A stretch of DNA of 64,000 bases from Acidobacteriaceae bacterium (GCA_003131635.1 PKVZ01000071.1:58226-122225), one strand, 5' to 3'; counted from the first letter of the stretch, positions 52,399 through 60,169 are shown. Notes: generated by a model from the sequence alone, not told the origin. Program-made: numbers and translations.

Positions 52399-53314
52399 GG
52401 CGGGCAGGAGCGGGAAGCCGTGGAGGGTGGCTTGGCGCGACTTTCGGCAAAAGCCCACGGTAAAGTGCGGGTGCTGCGGGCGCATCCAGTCGCGCGGAGT
52501 GTGGTGGCCCCTGCGCCGCCGGCCGCGCGGTGTGCGTATGCGGGGATCGTGGTATTGCCAGGCGGATTGTCTGCAGCGGGCGCTCTCGGAGCTGCTGGGG
52601 CGCGAGCCACCGGGATCGGGCCGGGAGGCGGCGGTGTCGCACCGGGTTCCGCTGGGATTGCTGTTACTTTCGCGGCAGCAACTGACCGCGGCGCAGCTCC
52701 GAACCGCACTGGAGCGGCAGCGCGCGTCCGGCGAAGGCAGAATTGGGGACTGGCTGCGGCAGCTGGGTTTTGCCAGCGAGCTGCAAATCACGGCAGCGGT
52801 GGCGCGGCAGTGGGCGTGTCCCGTGCTGAAAACCAGCCCGGCAGCCTTTGCCGCGGGCCGCTTCGTTCCGCTTCCCAATTTTCTGCTGGAGTCTTTTCAG
52901 ATGATCCCGGTGGGATTTGCCGAGGCCACGCGAACCCTTCTCATTGCCTTCAGCGAGAGTATTGACCACACGGTGCTTTATGCGGTCGAGCAGATGCTGG
53001 GATATCGCACGGAGGCGTGTTTTGTGTGCCCCAGCATTTTGCAAAAAGGTTTGCAGGCGCTAGGGCAACGTTATGCGGCAAAAGATGTCGTCTTTGACCG
53101 GCTGGAAAATGCCGGCGAATGTGCCCGCATCATCGGCAGCTACGCCACTAAAGTATCAGCCGAGGAAGTCCGCCTGGCAGCCTGTGGCAAACACATCTGG
53201 ATCCGCCTGGAAGGGCGGCAGCGTGAAACCGTGAACCTGGTGCTGCGCGCTCCGGGCGCCGCCTCGAGCCCTGCGGCGCCCCCGCTTTGGCATCTGCCGG
53301 CGGCTGCGGTTTAA
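52391..53314 (+). CDS. Zinc-binding, MshEN/GspE-N domain protein in the C-ring operon
   Basis: A 307-residue protein not found in standard flagellar sets. The N-terminus has five Cys in KCGCCG (26-29) and WYCQADC (54-60), a likely zinc site. Residues 84-200 match the GspE N-terminal (MshEN) domain: VPLGLLLLSRQQLTAAQLRT, RIGDWLRQLGFASELQ and VLYAVEQMLGYRTEA. MshEN modules in type II secretion and pilus ATPases bind cyclic di-GMP or act as docking modules; here no ATPase follows. The first ligand motif lacks its Arg. The start overlaps fliY by 8 nt. A sigma-28 promoter begins at its stop codon. A link between cyclic di-GMP and the motor is inference. Confidence 0.7.
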   Translation: MDKAGRSGKPWRVAWRDFRQKPTVKCGCCGRIQSRGVWWPLRRRPRGVRMRGSWYCQADCLQRALSELLGREPPGSGREAAVSHRVPLGLLLLSRQQLTAAQLRTALERQRASGEGRIGDWLRQLGFASELQITAAVARQWACPVLKTSPAAFAAGRFVPLPNFLLESFQMIPVGFAEATRTLLIAFSESIDHTVLYAVEQMLGYRTEACFVCPSILQKGLQALGQRYAAKDVVFDRLENAGECARIIGSYATKVSAEEVRLAACGKHIWIRLEGRQRETVNLVLRAPGAASSPAAPPLWHLPAAAV

Positions 53315-53338
53315 AGTCCTGCCAGGATGTGCCGATAA
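53312..53338 (+). promoter_or_regulatory. Sigma-28 (FliA) promoter upstream of cheY-cheX
   Basis: TAAAGTCC (53312-53319), an 11-bp spacer and GCCGATAA (53331-53338) match the FliA consensus TAAAGTTT-N11-GCCGATAA at 14 of 16 positions, with the right spacing. It begins on the stop codon of the preceding gene and lies 68 bp before the cheY start. Confidence 0.85.
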
Positions 53339-53406
53339 CCTTTAAGGCGCGCGCCCTTGCCCTTGGCCGAAGCGTAGGGCAGGCCGCGACAAGATCAGAG
53401 GAGACC

Positions 53407-53793
53407 ATGAACAAGGTGCAGGTTCTCATCGTGGACGATTCCTCGGTGATGCGAAAAATCGTGGAGCGGTCCCTGCGGCAGGCAGGCATCGAGATCGAGA
53501 AGGTCTACGAAGCGGGCAACGGCGCGGAGGCTCTGGTCGTAATGAAAGACGCCAAGGTGGACATCATTCTTTGCGACATCAACATGCCGGTCATGGATGG
53601 CCTGGAGTTCGTGAAGCAATTGGCGGGAGTCGAGAATGCCAAAGGAGTTCCGGTGGTGATGATTACCACCGAAGGCAGCGAGGGCCATGTGGTGCGGGCG
53701 TTATCGGCCGGAGCCAAAGGATATCTGCGCAAGCCGTTCACCGCCGATCAGGTGAAGGAGCACATTCTGCCGGTATTAGCGGGGAAATCGTGA
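53407..53793 (+). CDS. cheY: CheY-like response regulator
   Basis: A 128-residue single-domain receiver. The acidic pair DD (10-11), phospho-acceptor Asp57 in ILCDINMPVMDG, the Thr in VVMITTEG and Lys in YLRKPF are all present. There is no output domain, so it should act by binding FliM, whose N-terminal peptide is encoded nearby. ATG 53407 has GAGGAG just upstream. The next gene, cheX, overlaps by 4 nt (GTGA) and encodes its likely phosphatase. A FliA promoter precedes the pair. The chemotaxis kinase is not in the window. Confidence 0.9.
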   Translation: MNKVQVLIVDDSSVMRKIVERSLRQAGIEIEKVYEAGNGAEALVVMKDAKVDIILCDINMPVMDGLEFVKQLAGVENAKGVPVVMITTEGSEGHVVRALSAGAKGYLRKPFTADQVKEHILPVLAGKS

Positions 53794-54278
53794 GTTTGAA
53801 CGCATCCAATTCGAGTGCAATCGAAAACCATCAGAGCTGGCATCCGGTGCTGGAATTGTCCGCCCAAGAGGTGTTTGAAACCATGCTGGGGAGCCACTTG
53901 GAGGCCGTGTCCGAACCCCCTCCCGAGGAGGTTTTGGATGTCACCGCCATGGTGGGACTGGCGGGCTTGCTGTGCGGAGTCCTGACCATCCGGTGTTCTT
54001 CGCGGGCGGGAGCGCGGATGGCGTCGAAGATGCTTGGCATTGACGCGGAGAAAGCGGCAGCCGAGATATGGGACGCGATGGGCGAAATTTGCAATATGGT
54101 CGCGGGAAATTTCAAGAATAAAATTTCCGGCCTGGGCGATGGCTGCATGCTCTCGGTCCCCACCGTGATTACAGGCGGAGATTATAGCTGTCATTCCATG
54201 GGGAACGCGACCTCTCTGCAAGTCAATTTCTTGTTTGAGGAAGAGCGGATCATCGTGGGCATCGAGATCCACAGTTAG
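53790..54278 (+). CDS. cheX: CheX-type CheY-P phosphatase
   Basis: A 162-residue protein of the CheC/CheX/FliY fold. The catalytic ExxN motif is visible in MGEICNMVAGNFKNKI. The N-terminus HPVLELSAQEVFETMLG and C-terminus SLQVNFLFEEERIIVGIEI fit CheX. It should dephosphorylate CheY-P and is translated with cheY through a GTGA overlap. The protein is likely dimeric and cytoplasmic. Confidence 0.87.
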   Translation: MSLNASNSSAIENHQSWHPVLELSAQEVFETMLGSHLEAVSEPPPEEVLDVTAMVGLAGLLCGVLTIRCSSRAGARMASKMLGIDAEKAAAEIWDAMGEICNMVAGNFKNKISGLGDGCMLSVPTVITGGDYSCHSMGNATSLQVNFLFEEERIIVGIEIHS

Positions 54279-54313
54279 AGTCTCTTGGGCGCGAATGTGC
54301 GTGGGATGGGAAG

Positions 54314-54347
54314 GTTTTGCCGGGCGATTTCAAACTCCGGGCAAAAC
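54314..54347. other. Stem-loop in the cheX-flgF gap
   Basis: GTTTTGCC (54314-54321) and GGCAAAAC (54340-54347) pair around an 18-base loop, 35 bp after the cheX stop. No T-tract follows. The remaining 150 bp to flgF show pyrimidine-rich sequence but no recognised promoter or riboswitch. Confidence 0.45.
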
Positions 54348-54494
54348 ATCCTCTGCCGCTACTTGAAGCTAAGAATTTTCTTCCCTTTCTCCGCCCATCA
54401 TCCCTTCTTTCTAAACACTTAGGCTGAGACCCAACAATTTCACCCTCATCGGTGATGGAACGCTGCGTGCTCCTCTCACCCCGGAGCAACCACC

Positions 54495-55229
54495 ATGGAC
54501 AGCGGTTACTACGCAGCTAGCGCCGGACTCGCGGCGCAAACCCAGGCTCTCGAATTAGTCGCTCATAATCTGGCCAACCTGGCGACTACCGGTTACCGGG
54601 GAGAGCAGACCACGTTTCGTTCTCTGCTGGTGGGAAACGGAGCGGTTCAGACGAATGCATTGAATGCAGCAGTCAATGACTTCGGGGTGCTGAGTGGCAG
54701 CCGGCTGGATCTGACCGCGGGCAGCCTCATCCCTACCGGAAACCCCCTCGATGTCGCAGTCTCGGGCAGCGGTTTTTTTACGGTGCAATCCGCGCAAGGC
54801 GCGCTCTACACCCGCGATGGCAGCTTCCACCTTACGCCCACCGGACAATTAGTGACCAGCCAGGGAAACGCGGTGCTCGGCGAGCAGGGAACAATCATTT
54901 TGCCCGCCGGCAATCTCGCCATCAGTTCCGATGGAACGATATCGGTGGATGGAGCGTTGGTCGACAAGCTGCGTTTGGCGGAATTCTCGCCGCAGACGGA
55001 TTTGACCGCGGTGGGAAATGCGACTTACATCGCACCGGCGGGCTCCGCACTGGTCGCCGCCGACACCTCGGTGAGCCAGGGGATGCTCGAAGGTTCAAAC
55101 GTCAGTCCGACCGAAGGCGTGGTGCAGCTGATCACGGTGCAGCGCAACACGGAAATGCTGGCGCGCGCACTGAGTGCGCTCGACGGCCAGCTTAATCAGA
55201 TTGCGGTGCAGGATCTGCCGAAAGTCTGA
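54495..55229 (+). CDS. flgF: Flagellar basal-body rod protein FlgF
   Basis: A 244-residue proximal rod protein. It begins MDSGYYAASAGLAAQTQALE and LVAHNLANLATTGYRGEQTT, has VAVSGSGFFTVQ and ends with EGSNVSPTEGVVQLITVQRN plus TEMLARALSAL. flgG follows after 47 bp. The pair is distinguished by length and by FlgG having the stronger consensus. Confidence 0.94.
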   Translation: MDSGYYAASAGLAAQTQALELVAHNLANLATTGYRGEQTTFRSLLVGNGAVQTNALNAAVNDFGVLSGSRLDLTAGSLIPTGNPLDVAVSGSGFFTVQSAQGALYTRDGSFHLTPTGQLVTSQGNAVLGEQGTIILPAGNLAISSDGTISVDGALVDKLRLAEFSPQTDLTAVGNATYIAPAGSALVAADTSVSQGMLEGSNVSPTEGVVQLITVQRNTEMLARALSALDGQLNQIAVQDLPKV

Positions 55230-55276
55230 GCCGGCCGAGATAGAAACTGCGGGCTCGGAAGCCAAGGAGAGCAAAG

Positions 55277-56068
55277 ATGATTCGCGCGCTTTACACCGCC
55301 GCCAGCGGAATGACTGCTCAGGAACTCAACCTCGACAATATCGCCAACAACCTGTCGAACTCCAGTACGGCGGGCTTTCGCAGCCGGCGGCTGCAGTTCG
55401 AAGACCTGATCTATCAGAACCTGATCATGCCGGGAGCGGCGGCGACACAGCAGACCACGGTGGTGGCCGGACTGCAGGTGGGTTTGGGCACGCGCTCCGC
55501 CGCCTCGGAAGTAATCCAGTTGCAGGGCGACTTCAGCCAGACCGGCAATCCTCTGGATTTGACCATCCAGGGGCAGGGATTTTTTCAGGTGCTTTTGCCC
55601 AATGGACAGACTGCCTATACCCGGGCGGGAAGCTTTCATACCGACGGGCAAGGCAACCTGGTCGACCAGGATGGCGACGCGGTGCAGCCCGGGATCACTA
55701 TTCCGACGGGCGCGACTTCGATCACGGTGGGTTCCGATGGGACGGTCAGCGTCACTTTGGCGGGGCAGACGGCGGCGCAGCAGGTGGGCTCGCTGCAGCT
55801 CGCGTTGTTCAACAATCCCGGCGGACTGAATAGCACGGGCAGCAATCTGTTTCTCCAGACCACGGCGTCGGGCGATCCCGTGGTCGGGACGCCGGGGGGC
55901 AGCGAAGGGCTGGGCAGCATTGTGCAGGGCATGCTGGAGCAGTCGAACGTCAGCGTAGTCACCGAATTCGTGAATATGATTGTGGCGCAACGATCATATG
56001 AAGCCAGTTCGCGGGTGGTGAATGCGGCGGATCAAATGCTGCAGACCATTAATAATCTCGGCCGATAA
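55277..56068 (+). CDS. flgG: Flagellar distal rod protein FlgG
   Basis: A 263-residue rod protein. The N-terminus MIRALYTAASGMTAQELNLD and NIANNLSNSSTAGFRSRRLQ, the central LDLTIQGQGFFQVLLPNG and the C-terminal LEQSNVSVVTEFVNMIVAQR and YEASSRVVNAADQMLQTINN are all family signatures. AAGGAG lies upstream of the ATG. Confidence 0.96.
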   Translation: MIRALYTAASGMTAQELNLDNIANNLSNSSTAGFRSRRLQFEDLIYQNLIMPGAAATQQTTVVAGLQVGLGTRSAASEVIQLQGDFSQTGNPLDLTIQGQGFFQVLLPNGQTAYTRAGSFHTDGQGNLVDQDGDAVQPGITIPTGATSITVGSDGTVSVTLAGQTAAQQVGSLQLALFNNPGGLNSTGSNLFLQTTASGDPVVGTPGGSEGLGSIVQGMLEQSNVSVVTEFVNMIVAQRSYEASSRVVNAADQMLQTINNLGR

Positions 56069-56090
56069 CGGCCCCTAGGAGCAGATTTTC

Positions 56091-56963
56091 ATGAAGCGGC
56101 TGGTTAGGGCGATGATGATGATCACCGTGGGGCTGGCGGCGGGGTCTTTACCGGGCTGCGCCCAGCCGGCTTGCGGCCCGGTGGTGGTGCGAGCAGAGGT
56201 GGAAGCCGCGCCGGGAGCGCTAAGCCTGGCGGATTTGCTGGCCCCGGGAACCTGTCCGCAGGTGTATCGCGAGGCGGCGCAGGTAAATCTCGGCACAGTG
56301 CCTCGGGCGGGAAGCGCGCGCGTGCTGGAGGGCAGTCAGATTCGCCAGCTGATGGAAGGCTTCGGAACCGAGCGCGGCATTCCCGAACAAATCATTCCTG
56401 AGCGAATCATTCCCGAACGAATCATTCCCGAACGAATTTTGGTGCGGCAGGCGCGAGCGGTTAAGACTTGTGCGGAGATCGCTGAATTCCTGTCGGCTGT
56501 TGGCCGTTCGCCGGAAGGGACAGCGGGCAGCCGATGGCGGGAGGATCTGGACTGCGCCGCCTCGGGCAACATCCCGCAGGACGCGCCGCTCGAACTGCTG
56601 AAAGCCGGCTGGAATGTTGGCTTGGGGCGCTGGGAATTCGGGTTGCGCTGCGGTCGCCCGGCGGATTGCATTCCCTTTCTGGTTTGGAGTCGCGAGAAGA
56701 CGCCGCCAGACGCCTTTCCCCAGTCTTTTCCTTCGAGACGGCCGGAAACTGCGTCCGCGGACGTGAGAGCTACGGCGCGGCTGATCAGGACCGGACAGAC
56801 CGCGATGCTTACCTGGGAGCAGGCGGGCCTTCGCATGGTGTTGCCGGTAACCTGCCTTGAAGCGGGTGGACTCGGCCAATTTGTCCGGGTACGGTTCAAG
56901 AATGCCCCCGGAACGCTGCGCGCCGAAGTAGTAGGTGCCGGAAGCGTGCGGGCGAGCCTGTGA
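56091..56963 (+). CDS. flgA: P-ring assembly chaperone FlgA
   Basis: A 290-residue periplasmic chaperone for FlgI. A signal peptide covers about residues 1-24. The C-terminal SAF-type domain (about 220-290) includes ATARLIRTGQTAMLTWEQAG and PGTLRAEVVGAGSVRASL. A four-copy repeat (about 98-117) of the form PERII lies in the linker. The longer length (typical 220-235) comes partly from this linker and an upstream domain. Its stop overlaps the GTG of flgH. Confidence 0.87.
   Translation: MKRLVRAMMMITVGLAAGSLPGCAQPACGPVVVRAEVEAAPGALSLADLLAPGTCPQVYREAAQVNLGTVPRAGSARVLEGSQIRQLMEGFGTERGIPEQIIPERIIPERIIPERILVRQARAVKTCAEIAEFLSAVGRSPEGTAGSRWREDLDCAASGNIPQDAPLELLKAGWNVGLGRWEFGLRCGRPADCIPFLVWSREKTPPDAFPQSFPSRRPETASADVRATARLIRTGQTAMLTWEQAGLRMVLPVTCLEAGGLGQFVRVRFKNAPGTLRAEVVGAGSVRASL
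56382..56441. repeat. 15-bp coding tandem repeat x4 in flgA
   Basis: Units CCCGAACAAATCATT, CCTGAGCGAATCATT, CCCGAACGAATCATT and CCCGAACGAATTTTG encode a five-residue repeat of Pro-Glu-Arg-Ile-Ile type. Confidence 0.92.
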
Positions 56964-57718
56964 AGATGCCGCTCGATGCCGGGAGAATAATAGCCGGGAT
57001 AAGAACAATCCGGAGAATGCTGGCCTCGCTTGCGGTGATGGTCGCGGTGGTGGTCGCGCTCATTTCCGCAGCCGAAGCGAAACCCAAAGATAAAACTGCG
57101 ACCCCGAAGCGGGATGCGTTGGCCGACTACATCCATCGCGTGACCGGACCGGGGCCGGTTCCCGCCGCCACGACTCCCGGCAGCCTGTGGATCGACAACG
57201 GCCGTCTGGCCAATCTGGTGGCGGATTACAAGGCCTCGCGAGTGGGCGATCTGGTGACCATCAGCATCGCCCAGAATCTGTCGTCGACCAGCACCGGAAA
57301 CGTGGCCACAAGCCGCAATTTTTCGGCTAGTTCGGGGGTTACGGCGCTGCCCGGTCTGTTGAAAACTGCTGGCGTGGCCAACCTGTTTTCCCCAACCTCG
57401 GCGCAAGCTTTGACCGGCAAGGGGCAGGCGACTTCGACTACCGCGCTGACCACCACCCTCACCGGGCGGGTGGTGGCCGTATTGCCCGGGGGAACTCTGG
57501 TGATCGAGGCGGAGCGGCAACTCCTGATGGACGATCAGCGCGAGACCGTGATCCTGCGCGGTCTGGTCCGTCCCGGCGATTTGGACGCCACCAACACCGT
57601 GATTTCAAACAGCGTGGGCGATCTGGAGGTTGAGGTCAAAGGCAAAGGGGTCATTAGCGAGAGCACCCGGCCACCGAACCCGGTCATGAAATGGATCTTG
57701 CGGATACTTAATTTCTAG
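56960..57718 (+). CDS. flgH: Flagellar L-ring protein FlgH, no lipobox
   Basis: A 252-residue outer-membrane ring protein. Family signatures are SLWIDNGRLANLVADYKASR, VGDLVTISIAQNLSSTSTG and VVAVLPGGTLVIEAERQLL, plus the C-terminal PRDLD-type VRPGDLDATNTVISNSVGDL. Typical FlgH is a lipoprotein, but here the N-terminal hydrophobic segment (about 20-37) ends in an Ala-x-Ala-like site (ISAAEA) and has no Cys. The GTG start overlaps flgA by 4 nt; ATG 56966 is an alternative. Confidence 0.93.
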   Translation: MKMPLDAGRIIAGIRTIRRMLASLAVMVAVVVALISAAEAKPKDKTATPKRDALADYIHRVTGPGPVPAATTPGSLWIDNGRLANLVADYKASRVGDLVTISIAQNLSSTSTGNVATSRNFSASSGVTALPGLLKTAGVANLFSPTSAQALTGKGQATSTTALTTTLTGRVVAVLPGGTLVIEAERQLLMDDQRETVILRGLVRPGDLDATNTVISNSVGDLEVEVKGKGVISESTRPPNPVMKWILRILNF

Positions 57719-57737
57719 GGACTTCGAGGAGAACGCC

Positions 57738-58982
57738 GTGCGCCGGGTCAGTCGTTGCTTCGCCTTTGGCTTTGGCTTTGCCTTCGCCTTTGCGTTCGCG
57801 CTGTGCGGAGTGGCGCCTGCCGGGTTTCTTCTACCCGGCGCCGTCGCCCAGAGTGCGGGCCCGAGCGCGGGACAAGTTTCAGCCCAGACTGCGGAACAAA
57901 GTCCGGGCCGGAGTGCGCACCCAAGTTCGGACCACAAAGTGCTGATCCGCGACGTGGCCAGCGTGGAGGGGATCCGCAACAATGCGCTCATCGGTTATGG
58001 ACTGGTGGTGGGGCTTAGAGGTACGGGAGACAAGCAGCAAACTTACTTCACCATTCAGACGCTGGCCAGCATTCTGCAGCGCATGGGAGTCGAGATTCCG
58101 CCGAGCGTGGTGCAAACCACGGTGCAGGTGAAGAACGTGGCGGCGGTATTCGTCACCGCCAGCCTGCCGCCATTCGCGAGTCCGGGGATGCCGCTCGATG
58201 TCATCGTTTCCTCGGCCGGAGATGCGCGCAGCCTGGAAGGCGGATTGTTGCTGCTGACGCCGCTCTACGCCGCCGATGGCCAGGTCTATGCGGCGGCGCA
58301 GGGCCCGCTGGTGGTCGGCGGCTATGCCGCCGGCGCGGGAGCCAACTCCAAGCAGTTGAATCATCCCACCGTGGGACGCATCCCCAGCGGAGCCCTGATC
58401 GAGCGCGACAGTTCGCTCGATCTCACGAAACTGCATGCGGTTTCGATCGTGCTCAACGAAGCCAGCTTCACCACGGTCGAGGAAGTTGCCACGGTCATCA
58501 ACCGGGAACTGGCGTCGCCGGCGGCCACGGTGATCGACAGCCGGCGGGTGGAAATCGGGATCCCGGTGGCGGGCAACGCCAACCTTCCCGCGCTGCTGGC
58601 GCGCATCGAAAACTTTGCGGTCCAGGTGCGGCGCAAGGCGAAGGTGGTGGTCAACGAGCGCACCGGCACGGTGGTGATGGGCCAGGATGTCCGGCTGGGC
58701 GCGGTATCGATTCTGCACGGCAGCTTCTCGATTGAGGTGATCACCACCTACACCGCAGCGCAACCGAATGCGCTGGCCGGAGGGCAGACTGAGGTATTGC
58801 CGGAGACCAAAATCAAGACGGGGGATAGCCCGGCGCGCAACATCGAGCTGAACGAAGGTGCCAGTGTGGAGGAGTTGGTAACGCGCCTGCAGGCGATCGG
58901 TGCAACCGCGCGCGATGTGGTTTCAATCCTGCAGGCGATCAAAGCCGCAGGCGCTCTGGAAGCTGAATTGGAGGTTATCTGA
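57738..58982 (+). CDS. flgI: Flagellar P-ring protein FlgI
   Basis: A 414-residue periplasmic ring protein. A repetitive Phe/Gly/Ala signal peptide (about 5-35) is followed by LIRDVASVEGIRNNALIGYG, VVGLRGTGDKQQTYFTIQTL, MGVEIPP and NVAAVFVTASLPPFASPG, all FlgI signatures. The C-terminal KTGDSPARNIELNEGASVEE and LVTRLQAIGATARDVVSILQ are also typical. GTG 57738 has GAGGAG seven bases upstream. The stop overlaps the ATG of flgJ. Confidence 0.96.
   Translation: MRRVSRCFAFGFGFAFAFAFALCGVAPAGFLLPGAVAQSAGPSAGQVSAQTAEQSPGRSAHPSSDHKVLIRDVASVEGIRNNALIGYGLVVGLRGTGDKQQTYFTIQTLASILQRMGVEIPPSVVQTTVQVKNVAAVFVTASLPPFASPGMPLDVIVSSAGDARSLEGGLLLLTPLYAADGQVYAAAQGPLVVGGYAAGAGANSKQLNHPTVGRIPSGALIERDSSLDLTKLHAVSIVLNEASFTTVEEVATVINRELASPAATVIDSRRVEIGIPVAGNANLPALLARIENFAVQVRRKAKVVVNERTGTVVMGQDVRLGAVSILHGSFSIEVITTYTAAQPNALAGGQTEVLPETKIKTGDSPARNIELNEGASVEELVTRLQAIGATARDVVSILQAIKAAGALEAELEVI
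57757..57800. repeat. 6-bp coding repeat in the flgI signal peptide
   Basis: About seven diverged hexamers of TTTGGC/TTCGCC type encode alternating Phe-Gly and Phe-Ala pairs that form the hydrophobic core of the signal peptide. Confidence 0.8.
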
Positions 58983-59350
58983 TGAGTGCGATTTCTGGTT
59001 CTTCGTATTCCGGTTCCTCGTCTTCTGGTCCTTCGCCCAATACTTTCAATATTTTGCCGGCGGCGAATATCTTGCCACCTCGAGCCGCCCCCGCTTTGGG
59101 CGCAGGGCCGAAGGCGGCCCGCGAATTTGAAGCGCAGCTGATCGGCACCGTGCTGGAGTCTCTGGAAAAGACCTTTGCCGCACTTCCCGGCCAGGATGCG
59201 ATGGCGGGCCAGGACGACTACAACTCTATGGGAACCCAGGCTCTGGCCTCGGCTCTGGCGGCGGGCGGCGGTTTCGGGATTGCCAAGCTGATCACCGAGC
59301 ACATGGAAGCCAGTCAGGCGGCGCACCAAGGTCTCACGCCACCGAAATAA
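58982..59350 (+). CDS. flgJ: Rod-binding protein FlgJ, N-terminal domain only
   Basis: A 122-residue protein with a Ser/Gly-rich N-terminus and a rod-binding domain: AAREFEAQLIGTVLESLEKT and DYNSMGTQALASALAAGGGF plus GIAKLITEHM. The C-terminal peptidoglycan hydrolase domain of enteric FlgJ is absent, as in many bacteria, so another enzyme must open the wall. It is coupled to flgI by overlap (TGATG). Confidence 0.9.
   Translation: MSAISGSSYSGSSSSGPSPNTFNILPAANILPPRAAPALGAGPKAAREFEAQLIGTVLESLEKTFAALPGQDAMAGQDDYNSMGTQALASALAAGGGFGIAKLITEHMEASQAAHQGLTPPK
58994..59038. repeat. 15-bp coding tandem repeat x3 in flgJ
   Basis: Units TCTGGTTCTTCGTAT, TCCGGTTCCTCGTCT and TCTGGTCCTTCGCCC encode a Ser-Gly-rich five-residue repeat at the N-terminus. 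Confidence 0.88.
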
Positions 59351-59368
59351 GCCGCTTCTCAGAACCGC

Positions 59369-59396
59369 TAAAGCTTTAGCTAACTTATGCCGATGG
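59369..59396 (+). promoter_or_regulatory. Possible second sigma-28 promoter upstream of flgM
   Basis: TAAAGCTT (59369-59376) and GCCGATGG (59389-59396) resemble FliA elements, but the spacer is 12 bp instead of 11 and the -10 ends in GG. It lies 80 bp upstream of the better site. Confidence 0.45.
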
Positions 59397-59449
59397 AACA
59401 GGATGAGGAGACGTCCGGGGAAAACGGGCGGGCGAGGTGGCGCAAAAAT

Positions 59450-59476
59450 TAAAGTTTCTTAAGGGTTTGCCGATAG
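59450..59476 (+). promoter_or_regulatory. Sigma-28 (FliA) promoter upstream of flgM-flgK-flgL
   Basis: TAAAGTTT (59450-59457), an 11-bp spacer and GCCGATAG (59469-59476) match the FliA consensus at 15 of 16 positions. The site is 36 bp before the flgM ATG and should drive flgM, the two small genes, flgK and flgL as late genes. Confidence 0.92.
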
Positions 59477-59512
59477 TTGAATTGCAAGGGAATTCAGCGG
59501 AGGAAACACGCT

Positions 59513-59839
59513 ATGAGAATCGATTCGAATCAGGACGCGCAGGCGGCTGCAAACAGCGAGCGGGTCAGCAACCCAGCGCCGGCGAGTGCCAATTCCGCTT
59601 CGGCGAGCGCGGCTGCGAACGCTCTGGGTTCGAGCGCTGTAGGTGAAGATCAAGCCGAGCTTTCGGGCTTCCATCTCGAGGTGCAGGGATTGATGGCGCA
59701 GTTATCCGGGCTGCCGGAGACGGCGCCGCAGAAAGTCAGCGCCCTGCGGGAGGCGGTCGTCAGCGGGAGTTATCGGCCCAATCCGGAGGCGGTGGCGGGC
59801 GCGCTGTTTTCGAATATGGTGGTGAAGCTGGCGGCGTGA
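59513..59839 (+). CDS. flgM: Anti-sigma-28 factor FlgM
   Basis: A 108-residue protein with an Ala/Ser/Asn-rich, probably disordered N-terminal half and a conserved C-terminal sigma-binding half: PQKVSALREAVVSGSYRPNP and EAVAGALFSNMVVKL. FlgM holds FliA inactive until it is exported through the finished hook. ATG 59513 has GGAGGAAA upstream. An in-frame start at 59477 lies too close to the promoter. A FliA promoter directly upstream gives the usual feedback loop. Confidence 0.92.
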   Translation: MRIDSNQDAQAAANSERVSNPAPASANSASASAAANALGSSAVGEDQAELSGFHLEVQGLMAQLSGLPETAPQKVSALREAVVSGSYRPNPEAVAGALFSNMVVKLAA

Positions 59840-59869
59840 TCTGGGCGCAGGCCGGCAGGGGCGGAAGGC

Positions 59870-60169
59870 ATGGCGATCGAAAAAGCCGGCCGGTCCGGCA
59901 GCCGCAACCGGGATGAAATGGCGCCGGTGGGTTTGACTTCTGCCGCACAAAATCGAGGCGCGCGCGATGCGGGCGAGAGACAGCCGCGCCGGCGCGAGCC
60001 GTCCGCGGAAAAAGATTCTGCGGAGCCTCCAGCCGAGGGAACGGAAACTGCTGAAGAGGCTGAAAAAACTGAACACACTAAAAAACTGAACAAATCGAAC
60101 AAACGGAAGACACTGAGGATAACGCCAGACCGCCGCACCGCATCGACCGGCTTGCCTGAAGCGACATGA
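59870..60169 (+). CDS. Hypothetical charged, low-complexity protein between flgM and flgN-like gene
   Basis: A 99-residue frame rich in Arg, Glu, Lys and Ala with no recognisable domain. The second half is a Glu/Lys-rich stretch that ends in a basic tail. Its stop overlaps the start of the flgN-like gene by 4 nt (ATGA), which supports translation. The start ATG 59870 is 30 bp after the flgM stop and has GGGGCGGAAGG before it. It could be a real small export-related protein or a chance frame. Confidence 0.45.
   Translation: MAIEKAGRSGSRNRDEMAPVGLTSAAQNRGARDAGERQPRRREPSAEKDSAEPPAEGTETAEEAEKTEHTKKLNKSNKRKTLRITPDRRTASTGLPEAT

Noticed and set aside
54279-54494. Cyclic di-GMP riboswitch before flgF
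   Set aside because: A stem with GGCAAAAC is present, but the conserved GEMM core and tetraloop-receptor pattern are not recognisable.
31935-54494. Sigma-54 promoters for flagellar operons
   Set aside because: Two sigma-54 activators are encoded, but no TGGC-N8-TTGC element with correct spacing was found by eye in the larger gaps. A matrix search could change this.
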